Shown one piece after another: positions 1-5,842 of a DNA stretch of 10,577 bases. Source of the stretch: Algoriphagus sp. (lineage in GTDB: Bacteria; Bacteroidota; Bacteroidia; Cytophagales; Cyclobacteriaceae); the NCBI GenBank assembly GCA_023255285.1, contig JALRIY010000064.1, positions 1-10,577 of the forward strand. The letters are read 5' to 3'. The notes under the pieces are model-generated. The model did not search any database, was not told the DNA's origin, and worked only from the letters and a program-made list of their open reading frames with translations. The position numbers were made by a program, and so were the translations under genes. Position 1 is the stretch's first letter. Each line of letters starts with the position of its first letter.

Positions 1-135
1 TACCACATGTGCGTGAGTTCTAGAGGTATCAATGACACCAATAGTTCAACGGTAACTTCTTTTTACTCAGGAAAATTTGAATCGGATGAGCAAAGCCGAA
101 ATGAGTTTTTGAAGTACTTAAGCCTTAAAAAATAA
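1..135 (+). CDS. folE: GTP cyclohydrolase I, C-terminal fragment (5' end outside window)
   Basis: Frame 1 is open from the first base to a TAA at 133-135 and gives the last 44 residues of a protein. The fragment begins Y-H-M-C-V-S-S-R-G-I and continues with N-S-S-T-V-T-S, S-G-K-F and N-E-F-L. This is the conserved C-terminus of FolE; E. coli FolE ends with the comparable pattern HHCVKARGI...TSLGGLF...EFL. The cysteine at fragment residue 4 corresponds to a zinc-binding Cys of the active site. The family converts GTP to 7,8-dihydroneopterin triphosphate, the first step of tetrahydrofolate and other pterin synthesis, as a cytosolic homodecamer. A strong terminator follows 58 bases after the stop, so this gene probably ends its transcription unit. 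I am confident of the family; the missing part means completeness and start cannot be judged. Confidence 0.92.
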   Translation, partial: YHMCVSSRGINDTNSSTVTSFYSGKFESDEQSRNEFLKYLSLKK

Positions 136-193
136 GGTTTACACTCTTTTTGTATGCCTTGCAAGTAAATTAATTAAAGCTAAACCAACTAAG

Positions 194-221
194 AACCCTG
201 TTGCCAACAGGGTTTTTTTTT
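194..221 (+). terminator. Intrinsic terminator of folE
   Basis: A perfect 9-bp stem (AACCCTGTT at 194-202, AACAGGGTT at 206-214) closes a GCC loop and runs into an uninterrupted T tract ending at 221. It sits between the folE stop and the SDR gene, so it separates the two transcripts on the + strand. Confidence 0.88.
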
Positions 222-274
222 GACTACACAAAACATTTTTGTTCCAAAAAGATTTAACAACAAACACCGAATCC

Positions 275-955
275 ATGAGGGGAAAGAATATCGTACTTGT
301 AGGAGGTAACTCCGGTATAGGCAAGGCAGTTGCCGAACAGTTGACGGCTCAAGGAGCCACACTTTTTATGTATTCTAAAAGTGGTGAAGGAACTACTCCG
401 TTGGATTTTTCAATCGATTTTGAAGAGATCCCAGGATTACCCGAAGTCATTGACGGACTGGTGTATTGTCCTGGAACCATCAATCTTAAGCCTTTCCACA
501 GAATTTCCATCGAAGATTTTAAGGAGGAAATGGAGGTCAATTTTTATGGTGCCGTCCGACTTCTTCAAGCTTGTTTGAAGGGTTTAAAAAAATCAACTTC
601 TCCAGCAGTAGTGCTATATAGCACGGTGGCTGTACAAACTGGCATGGGATTTCATTCCGGCATTTCCTCTGCCAAAGGTGCCATTGAGGGTTTGACCCGT
701 TCCTTGGCAGCCGAATGGGCACCTAGTAAAATCCGTGTCAATGCGATTGCTCCTTCGCTCACGGAGACGCCTCTAGCTGGAGCTTTGCTCTCCACACCTG
801 AAAAAAAAGAGGCTTCTGACAAAAGACATCCCTTGGGTCGAGTAGGGCATCCCGATGACATTGCTTCTGCTACCCTATTTTTGTTGTCCAGTGAAGCAGC
901 ATGGATGACAGGACAAATCCTGCATGTAGATGGAGGAATGTCACATTTAAAATAA
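275..955 (+). CDS. Short SDR-family oxidoreductase-like protein lacking the catalytic Tyr
   Basis: A 226-residue Rossmann-fold protein of the classical short-chain dehydrogenase/reductase type. The dinucleotide-binding turn is G-G-N-S-G-I-G (residues 10-16). The usual NNAG stretch is replaced by C-P-G-T (65-68). The structural Asn is present in V-N-F (N89), and the Ser/Thr of the active site is at 116-117. The C-terminal block has R-V-N-A-I-A-P-S (about 154-161) and V-D-G-G-M near the end. In the Y-x-x-x-K motif only Lys134 remains; the Tyr position is Ile130 (I-S-S-A-K). The protein is shorter than the usual 245-255 residues, mainly between beta-2 and the CPGT segment. An in-frame TTG at 239 would add 12 residues that match nothing, so ATG 275 is preferred. 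CATTTTTG at 234-241 resembles a -7 element but lacks a well-placed -33. It follows the folE terminator. The fold is certain; substrate and even catalysis are unknown. Confidence 0.9.
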   Translation: MRGKNIVLVGGNSGIGKAVAEQLTAQGATLFMYSKSGEGTTPLDFSIDFEEIPGLPEVIDGLVYCPGTINLKPFHRISIEDFKEEMEVNFYGAVRLLQACLKGLKKSTSPAVVLYSTVAVQTGMGFHSGISSAKGAIEGLTRSLAAEWAPSKIRVNAIAPSLTETPLAGALLSTPEKKEASDKRHPLGRVGHPDDIASATLFLLSSEAAWMTGQILHVDGGMSHLK

Positions 956-978
956 TTTCAAACAATTTTATACTTTTG
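946..978 (+). promoter_or_regulatory. Bacteroidota-type promoter for the four-gene cluster
   Basis: TACTTTTG at 971-978 matches the phylum's -7 consensus TAnnTTTG exactly. A TTTA at 946-949, 21 bases upstream, is a one-mismatch candidate for the -33 element, and it overlaps the end of the SDR coding region. Transcription would start near 983-988, giving a leader of roughly 40 bases before ATG 1024. The motif match is seen; promoter activity is inferred. Confidence 0.55.
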
Positions 979-1023
979 ATTGTAATTAATTAGGGTACGG
1001 TCCCGAGAAGAAGTATTGTGTAT

Positions 1024-1287
1024 ATGAAGACACCTCCTGAATCATTTCTGCTTTTTAAAGAAGAACTGGTAAAGGCCCAACTGGAGAAGGAAAGGCTGAA
1101 GCTGTATTACGAACAACAATTGGCGGAGGTCAATCAAGAACTTCTTCGCCTCAAAGAACAAATTCAATCCCAACAGGACATGATGCGGACCACCTTGGAA
1201 TATGCTTCCAATTTGGAAATCCGATTGACCGAGGTCAAGGAAGAAGTTTCTCAAGCCACTTCTTCACAGAAAAAATCTATTTACTAA
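1024..1287 (+). CDS. Small coiled-coil protein of unknown function
   Basis: I do not recognise this 87-residue protein. It is rich in Glu, Gln, Lys and Leu, with hydrophobic residues spaced 3-4 apart from about residue 8 to residue 78 (for example L-A-E-V-N-Q-E-L-L-R-L-K). This predicts one long, probably dimeric coiled coil. There is no signal peptide, membrane segment or cysteine. A short proline-containing N-terminus (K-T-P-P-E-S) and a Ser/Lys-rich tail ending I-Y flank the helix. A GTG at 1018 gives two more residues; ATG 1024 is simpler. It is the first gene behind the promoter at 946-978 and is followed after 16 bases by the STAS-like gene. It could be a partner or scaffold for its neighbours, but nothing in the sequence shows that. 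Reality as a gene rests on its promoter, spacing and clean coiled-coil composition. Confidence 0.68.
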   Translation: MKTPPESFLLFKEELVKAQLEKERLKLYYEQQLAEVNQELLRLKEQIQSQQDMMRTTLEYASNLEIRLTEVKEEVSQATSSQKKSIY

Positions 1288-1303
1288 TTCTATCCTACTA
1301 GAC

Positions 1304-1747
1304 ATGAACGAGACGACATCTTTTTCTGGTATTATGGACTTTGACCTAGCTTACGAGCAGCGGTATGCTAAAGTTTGGAGTAATGCCGAACGTAAAATTT
1401 TAATCTGTGAATTACTTTCTGATTACGTTCCTATAGAAGATTTCCAGGAGGCATTTGGTGAAATTGGACACTTGGTCAAAAAGGGAGATTATACCAAGTT
1501 TATTTTTGATAAGCGCGCCCTACGTGCATTTCACCAGCCTACGATGGAGTGGTACTTTATTCATTGGAAAAAAGAAATGCTAGGATATGGATTGAAAACG
1601 CATCGCAAAATCCTACCTGAAGAAAAATGGTTTGAAAAAATGGTTCAAATCGCCAAAGCCCAAATTTTAACGCAGTACCCAGACAATATCATTGACCAGC
1701 TGGATATAGCCTATTGTGATACTATTGAGGAAGCAGTGTTGACCTAA
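1304..1747 (+). CDS. SpoIIAA/STAS-like domain protein, function unknown
   Basis: A 147-residue soluble protein. The pattern is that of the SpoIIAA/STAS-like alpha/beta fold: an early strand (K-V-W-S-N, about 23-27), a strand I-L-I-C-E-L (32-37), a helix covering 43-59, a central strand F-I-F-D-K (67-70 region), a helix around 79-92, and a C-terminal strand plus helix containing Y-C-D-T-I-E-E-A-V (137-145). The closing 'strand then T-x-E-E-A helix' is typical of STAS-like proteins in which a sensor or regulatory role has been proposed. No catalytic residues can be assigned, and I cannot name a family beyond fold resemblance. ATG 1304 is taken as the start; ATG 1334 (M-D-F-D-L) is a possible alternative. 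Its TAA shares one base with the ATG of the flavin reductase gene (TAATG), so the two are probably translationally coupled and co-expressed. Confidence 0.78.
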   Translation: MNETTSFSGIMDFDLAYEQRYAKVWSNAERKILICELLSDYVPIEDFQEAFGEIGHLVKKGDYTKFIFDKRALRAFHQPTMEWYFIHWKKEMLGYGLKTHRKILPEEKWFEKMVQIAKAQILTQYPDNIIDQLDIAYCDTIEEAVLT

Positions 1748-2373
1748 TGCGGCGGTTTGATTCGGAGCAATTAGCTCAACTAGATGCTTCTTACCGGAGA
1801 AATCTGATCAACTGCCTCCCCGGGTACAAGCCTTTGCAATTAATTGGTACCCAAAATGCAGAAGGAGCCACTAACCTTGCTCTTTTCTCGCAGGTTATTC
1901 ATCTGGGGGCAGCACCTCCCTTGATTGGAGTTTTATTCCGTCCACACACTGTGAAGCGGGATACCTTAGAAAATATTCTAGCAACTAGATGTTTTACGCT
2001 CAACCAAGTTCTTCCAGAATGGCATGTCCAAGCCCATTGGACGGCTGCAAATTGGGAAGGAAGCGAGTTTGACGCTACGGGCTTGAAAGAGGAGCGAAAG
2101 ACAAGTTTTTCAGCTCCATTTGTAGAAGGTAGCCCTGTTCAACTCGCTTGCCTACTCGAAGAAGTGCAAACACTTCAAATCAACCAAACGGTATTGGTCA
2201 TTGCGCGAATCGAACAAGTTTTTGTTGCCGAAAAAAGCCTTCGGGAAGATGGTACACTTGATTATGATGCGCTTGGAACCGTTGCAGTCACGGGTTTAGA
2301 TGAGTACCACCAAGGACAATCTTTGGGAAGGTACTCTTACGCAAAACCGGGCATTTATCCTTCCAAAATTTAA
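1747..2373 (+). CDS. Flavin reductase family protein (FMN-binding split barrel)
   Basis: A 208-residue protein with the flavin reductase-like split-barrel fold. The N-terminal half shows the strand L-Q-L-I-G-T-Q (30-36), then T-N-L-A-L-F-S-Q (42-49), followed by A-A-P-P-L-I-G-V (55-62) and R-D-T-L-E-N-I (71-77). These segments form the FMN phosphate and isoalloxazine pocket in the family. The C-terminal half supplies more barrel strands and ends with G-R-Y-S-Y-A-K-P-G. Family members either reduce free flavin with NAD(P)H for partner enzymes or simply hold FMN as an electron or light-related cofactor; which applies here cannot be told from sequence. It overlaps the STAS-like gene by one base and is followed after 39 bases by the exonuclease gene. 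Bacteroidota homologues are, to my recollection, often found near photolyase/cryptochrome genes; no photolyase is visible here. Confidence 0.87.
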   Translation: MRRFDSEQLAQLDASYRRNLINCLPGYKPLQLIGTQNAEGATNLALFSQVIHLGAAPPLIGVLFRPHTVKRDTLENILATRCFTLNQVLPEWHVQAHWTAANWEGSEFDATGLKEERKTSFSAPFVEGSPVQLACLLEEVQTLQINQTVLVIARIEQVFVAEKSLREDGTLDYDALGTVAVTGLDEYHQGQSLGRYSYAKPGIYPSKI

Positions 2374-2412
2374 GTTGTTTGTCATCGGAAGTATGAGTTT
2401 ATTTACCAACTA

Positions 2413-3408
2413 GTGACTATTCTTGAACTCACCGATTCTGGACTCTATTGTCCTCCTGCCGATATTTTTATTGACCCATGGCGGCCTGTAACAAATGCGG
2501 TGATCACTCATGCCCACTCAGACCATGCCCGAAGGGGGATGAAGAAGTACTTGGCGCAACATCAGTCTAGAGAAGTGATGAAGTTGCGCCTAGGAAAGGA
2601 CATCAACTTGCAGACCCTAGGGTATGGAGAACCCATTCAGATTCAGGGTGTGCAAATTTCTTTTCATCCAGCAGGGCATATCCCAGGTTCAGCGCAGGTA
2701 CGTCTCGAGTACCAAGGCAAAGTGGCTGTAGTCAGTGGGGATTACAAGGTGGAGGATGATGGGCTTTCTACGCCATTTGAACCCGTCAAATGTCACGAGT
2801 TTGTCTCCGAATGTACCTTTGGGATGCCGATTTATGACTGGGAACCGCAAGAAGATGTATTCAATCAAATCAATGATTGGTGGAGGAGTAATGCGGAGCA
2901 AGGGCTCAATTCGATTATTTTTGCCTATTCCCTGGGTAAAGCACAGCGCGTTTTGAGCCATCTACAGCCCGAAATTGGGAGTATTTTTGTACATGGCGTG
3001 ATTGCGAATACCAACGAGGCCTTGGTAGCCGATGGACTAGCCTTACCCAATTACATCCGCGTAAATCAAGATTTACCCAAGTCATCCTACAAAGGGGCAA
3101 TGATTATTGCTCCCCCAGCAGTCATGAATGGCCCTTGGCTTACGAAATTTGCTCCTTACCGTACCGCCAATTGCTCGGGCTGGATGAATGTTCGCGGTAT
3201 TCGAAGAAGAAGTTCGCTTGATCGCGGATTTGTGCTTTCAGACCATGCAGATTGGAAGGGATTGATCTCGGCCATACAAGCTACTGAAGCCGAAAAAGTG
3301 TATTTGACCCACGGCAGCACGGCTATATTTGGAAGATTTCTGCAGGAAGAAAAGGGATTAGATGCTGTTTCACTTCAAACTCTCTTTGGGGAAGAAGAAA
3401 AGGAATAA
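2413..3408 (+). CDS. Ligase-associated DNA exonuclease (metallo-beta-lactamase/beta-CASP, SNM1-like)
   Basis: A 331-residue metallo-beta-lactamase fold nuclease. Metal ligands are visible in H-A-H-S-D-H (H33, H35, D37, H38), in P-A-G-H-I-P-G-S (H89) and in S-G-D-Y-K (D110). The C-terminal motifs S-D-H-A-D-W (276-281) and T-H-G (H300) are those of the SNM1/Pso2-like nucleases. This matches the family named 'ligase-associated DNA exonuclease', thought to process DNA ends in a repair module with an ATP-dependent DNA ligase, a DEAD/DEAH helicase and a phosphoesterase. None of those partners follows; the next gene is guaA. The start is GTG 2413: homologues begin within a few residues of the L-E-L-T-D-S-G-L-Y-C-P segment, and the nearby ATG at 2393 is out of frame. 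No promoter motif is seen in the 39-base gap before it, so it is probably transcribed with the upstream genes. Confidence 0.93.
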   Translation: MTILELTDSGLYCPPADIFIDPWRPVTNAVITHAHSDHARRGMKKYLAQHQSREVMKLRLGKDINLQTLGYGEPIQIQGVQISFHPAGHIPGSAQVRLEYQGKVAVVSGDYKVEDDGLSTPFEPVKCHEFVSECTFGMPIYDWEPQEDVFNQINDWWRSNAEQGLNSIIFAYSLGKAQRVLSHLQPEIGSIFVHGVIANTNEALVADGLALPNYIRVNQDLPKSSYKGAMIIAPPAVMNGPWLTKFAPYRTANCSGWMNVRGIRRRSSLDRGFVLSDHADWKGLISAIQATEAEKVYLTHGSTAIFGRFLQEEKGLDAVSLQTLFGEEEKE

Positions 3409-3583
3409 AGGATGAGACCCAAGGCGCAATTTATTTTTCTTACTCTAAGCTTTTCTGAATCCTATCTGTAAATTTTTCATTTATTTTTAAGTTAAGTCAT
3501 TGAAAAATAATTAGTTAATAAGTTGAATTAGGCCTTCAATTTAAAATTTTCTTCTTTGGTTTTAGCAAGCGGGTAGCAGTGCT

Positions 3584-3591
3584 TACCTTTG
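3584..3591 (+). promoter_or_regulatory. Consensus -7 element (TACCTTTG) abutting the guaA start codon
   Basis: TACCTTTG matches TAnnTTTG at every fixed position, and only three bases (CGC) separate it from the guaA ATG. The best -33 candidate is a poor TTTTA at 3560-3564 with 19-20 bases spacing; a TTTG at 3555-3558 is 25 bases away. If used, transcription starts at or within a base or two of the ATG. Confidence 0.6.
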
Positions 3592-3594
3592 CGC

Positions 3595-5124
3595 ATGGCT
3601 CAACAAATCCTCATCCTCGATTTTGGTTCCCAGTACACCCAGCTCATTGCCAGACGCGTGCGCGAACTCAATGTGTATTGCGAGATTCACCCCTACAACA
3701 AAGTCCCTGAAATAACTTCCGACATCAAAGGAATTATCCTTTCAGGATCTCCTTGCTCTGTGCGTGACGAAGGAGCTCCTGATTTAAATACAGATGCATT
3801 TCGGGGTAAATTGCCTTTGTTGGGGGTATGCTACGGGGCTCAATTGCTCGCCAGCAAGTATGGAGGAGAGGTATTGCCTTCTTCGATTCGGGAGTATGGT
3901 CGAGCCAACCTAGATCAGATTGATCTGAGTCAGGATTTGCTGAAGGAAATGACCCATGGCTCCCAAGTTTGGATGTCACATGGAGATACCATCAAGGAGG
4001 TTCCTGCGGGATTTGAAGTAATCGCAAGTACGGAGTCAGTCCGTGTGGCGGCATTCAAGGTGCAGGGTGAGTCTACCTATGGCATCCAGTTTCACCCTGA
4101 GGTAACCCATTCCTCGGAAGGCAAAAACCTAATTCGAAATTTTGTAGTGGGAATCTGCGGATGCAGCCAGGATTGGACCTCCGATACCTTTATTGATTCC
4201 ACTGTTGCTGATTTGAAGAAAAAAATTGGAGCTGATAAGGTGGTCATGGGACTTTCTGGAGGGGTAGATTCCTCTGTGGCCGCTACCCTTATTCATCGAG
4301 CCATCGGAGATCAGTTGACCTGCGTGTTTGTAGACAATGGGTTATTGCGAAAGAACGAATACGAGGAGGTGTTGGATTCGTACAAGAACCTAGGATTGAA
4401 TGTGATTGGAGTAGATTCTAAGCAGCGTTTTTACGATGCCCTAGCAGGGCTTACCGATCCAGAGGCAAAACGAAAGGCTATTGGTCGTGTATTTATCGAA
4501 GTATTTGACGACGAAGCCCATAAGATTGATGGTGTGAAGTGGCTTGGCCAAGGTACCATCTATCCGGATGTAATTGAGTCGGTATCAGTCAAAGGTCCTT
4601 CAGCCACCATCAAGTCCCACCACAATGTGGGAGGGCTTCCGGATTTCATGAAACTCTCCGTAGTGGAGCCGCTGAATACCTTGTTTAAGGACGAAGTAAG
4701 AGAAGTGGGTCGTGCGCTTGAGATTCCTGAAAAAATTATTGGCAGACATCCTTTCCCTGGGCCAGGACTAGCCATTCGAATTTTGGGGGATATTACCGAA
4801 GAGAAGGTGAAAACCCTGCAGGAAGTAGATTACATTTTTATTCAAGGGCTCAAGGAGCATGGCTTGTACGATCAGGTATGGCAGGCAGGAGCTATCTTGC
4901 TTCCTATCCAATCCGTAGGTGTGATGGGGGATGAGCGTACTTACGAAAAGGTGGTGGCGCTTCGTGCCGTGGGTTCTGTCGATGGCATGACTGCAGACTG
5001 GATTCACTTGCCATATGAGTTCCTCGCCAAGATGTCCAACGACATCATTAACCGGGTAAAAGGAGTCAACCGCGTGGTGTATGACATTTCCTCCAAGCCA
5101 CCGGCAACCATTGAGTGGGAGTAA
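3595..5124 (+). CDS. guaA: GMP synthase (glutamine-hydrolysing)
   Basis: A full-length 509-residue GuaA, which converts XMP, ATP and glutamine to GMP in the last step of guanine nucleotide synthesis. The class I glutamine amidotransferase domain comes first, with nucleophile Cys79 in G-V-C-Y-G-A-Q and the catalytic His167/Glu169 in F-H-P-E-V. The ATP-pyrophosphatase domain follows, with its P-loop S-G-G-V-D-S-S at 221-227. The dimerisation domain carries G-R-H-P-F-P-G-P-G-L-A-I-R at 383-395 and ends with the typical K-P-P-A-T-I-E-W-E. An in-frame TTG at 3589 would add two residues, but the conserved M-A-x-Q-I-L-I-L-D-F-G-S-Q start fixes ATG 3595. The gene is probably monocistronic: a 186-base gap precedes it and about 260 non-coding bases follow. 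No purine riboswitch is seen upstream. Identity is essentially certain. Confidence 0.98.
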   Translation: MAQQILILDFGSQYTQLIARRVRELNVYCEIHPYNKVPEITSDIKGIILSGSPCSVRDEGAPDLNTDAFRGKLPLLGVCYGAQLLASKYGGEVLPSSIREYGRANLDQIDLSQDLLKEMTHGSQVWMSHGDTIKEVPAGFEVIASTESVRVAAFKVQGESTYGIQFHPEVTHSSEGKNLIRNFVVGICGCSQDWTSDTFIDSTVADLKKKIGADKVVMGLSGGVDSSVAATLIHRAIGDQLTCVFVDNGLLRKNEYEEVLDSYKNLGLNVIGVDSKQRFYDALAGLTDPEAKRKAIGRVFIEVFDDEAHKIDGVKWLGQGTIYPDVIESVSVKGPSATIKSHHNVGGLPDFMKLSVVEPLNTLFKDEVREVGRALEIPEKIIGRHPFPGPGLAIRILGDITEEKVKTLQEVDYIFIQGLKEHGLYDQVWQAGAILLPIQSVGVMGDERTYEKVVALRAVGSVDGMTADWIHLPYEFLAKMSNDIINRVKGVNRVVYDISSKPPATIEWE

Positions 5125-5130
5125 ATTGTT

Positions 5131-5158
5131 GGCTAACAGTTGACTATCAACAGTCCAA
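5131..5158. repeat. Decayed heptad repeat, block A (AGTTGAC-like)
   Basis: Read in steps of seven, the stretch is GGCTAAC, AGTTGAC, TATCAAC, AGTCCAA. The last two bases of the first three units are AC, and AGT recurs after 14 bases. It begins seven bases after the guaA stop. The word AGTTGAC returns in block C. Confidence 0.45.
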
Positions 5159-5189
5159 AGCCTCTTGTTGCGACTTCAAGCCTTCTTCA

Positions 5190-5210
5190 TTCGGTGTTGG
5201 GTGTTCGATA
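5190..5210. repeat. Decayed heptad repeat, block B (TTCGGTG-like)
   Basis: Three successive seven-base units: TTCGGTG, TTGGGTG, TTCGATA. The first two differ at one position. The following seven bases also begin with TT. The word differs from blocks A and C but the period is the same. Confidence 0.5.
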
Positions 5211-5218
5211 TTAAAAAT

Positions 5219-5253
5219 AGTATCAAGTATCAAGTACGTAGTATTTAGTTGAC
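5219..5253. repeat. Heptad tandem repeat, block C (AGTATCA-like)
   Basis: Five successive seven-base units beginning at 5219: AGTATCA, AGTATCA, AGTACGT, AGTATTT, AGTTGAC. The first two are identical, AGT is invariant, and the last unit is the block A word. This is the clearest of the three blocks. There is no reading frame across the region. Confidence 0.75.
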
Positions 5254-5256
5254 AAA

Positions 5257-5317
5257 GTACCAGGTAATGTATTCTTGTAGTTAGATTTCACGTCTAACCC
5301 GATTCACTTTTTGGTAC
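5257..5317. repeat. Nested inverted repeat
   Basis: An outer 6-bp pair (GTACCA at 5257-5262, TGGTAC at 5312-5317) encloses an inner 6-bp pair (GTTAGA at 5280-5285, TCTAAC at 5293-5298) around a 7-base loop. The inner hairpin is compact enough to form alone; the outer pair could be chance. No T tract follows either, so it is not a standard terminator. Confidence 0.35.
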
Positions 5318-5372
5318 AATAATCTTCATTGATCCCTAGTCCTTTTTAGGCATTACCGGGGTTGCGAACAAT

Positions 5373-5396
5373 AAAAAATCGACTCAAGATTTTTTT
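5373..5396. terminator. Possible bidirectional terminator between guaA and the convergent gene
   Basis: AAAAAATC (5373-5380) and GATTTTTT (5388-5395) form an 8-bp stem with a GACTCAA loop, with T tracts on both strands. The loop contains the stop codon of the minus-strand gene. Only one G-C pair closes the stem, so it is weak, but it is the best terminator candidate for either convergent gene. Confidence 0.38.
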
Positions 5397-5842
5397 GGTT
5401 TCACCCATTGCTTGGGTGCCTTCTTTTTGAGGTAACTGATAAATTCGGTGTAGGACTCGTGCTCGTGGTTGGAAACTGAAATGGAATTCCGGTCCTTGAA
5501 CACCAGAGTGACCTGTTTAAATTCCCGTTTGTTAGCGAGGACGGTTTCTTCTTCCCATGCTAAAATCTCTGCAACCGGATATACTTTGGTGCTTCCTCGC
5601 AGAGGAAGTTTGATCACTACTTGTTCTTTTCCCGCAGAAATAAATCGCCATCCTGCCATCATTTTTACAAACAGCATCAAAAGTACGAGCGTAATAAGTG
5701 AACAGCCTACCAAATAAAACCAAAGCCCAAAGCTCCTACTGTAAGTGAAATCCTTTAGCATCAAAATAAGTCCCAAGAGTAGCATTAAGACAACTGCACT
5801 CAAGGAAATGTAGGTCGATAGCTTGGGTTTAAGCAGGATCAT
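5384..5842 (-). CDS. Two-TM membrane protein with PH-like C-terminal domain, function unknown
   Basis: A 152-residue protein. Two hydrophobic helices lie at about residues 11-29 and 40-59, joined by a short loop with charged residues (K-D-F-T-Y-S-R). From about 66 to 146 follows a soluble domain of alternating beta strands ending in a helix (Y-T-E-F-I-S-Y-L-K-K-K), as in bacterial PH-like domains attached to TM pairs. By the positive-inside rule both ends should face the cytoplasm. The lysine-rich C-terminus supports that. I do not recognise a named family and assign no function. The ATG lies inside the end of acpH (14-bp overlap), so it is translated from the same mRNA and perhaps coupled. 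The stop sits in the loop of a weak terminator hairpin. Confidence 0.82.
   Translation of the reverse strand: MILLKPKLSTYISLSAVVLMLLLGLILMLKDFTYSRSFGLWFYLVGCSLITLVLLMLFVKMMAGWRFISAGKEQVVIKLPLRGSTKVYPVAEILAWEEETVLANKREFKQVTLVFKDRNSISVSNHEHESYTEFISYLKKKAPKQWVKPKKS

Noticed and set aside
239..274. N-terminal extension of the SDR gene from TTG 239
   Set aside because: The extra 12 residues do not resemble an SDR N-terminus; ATG 275 places the first beta strand right at the start.
993..1004. GGG...CCC hairpin in the leader of the coiled-coil gene
   Set aside because: Only three base pairs before a mismatch; not a credible structure.
3472..3508. 8-bp inverted repeat ATTTTTCA/TGAAAAAT in the exonuclease-guaA gap
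   Set aside because: The region is extremely A/T-rich, the loop is 21 bases, only one G-C pair is present per arm and no T tract follows; chance is likely. I see no riboswitch in this gap either.
5335..5350. CCTA...TAGG small inverted repeat before the weak terminator
   Set aside because: Four base pairs only; expected by chance.
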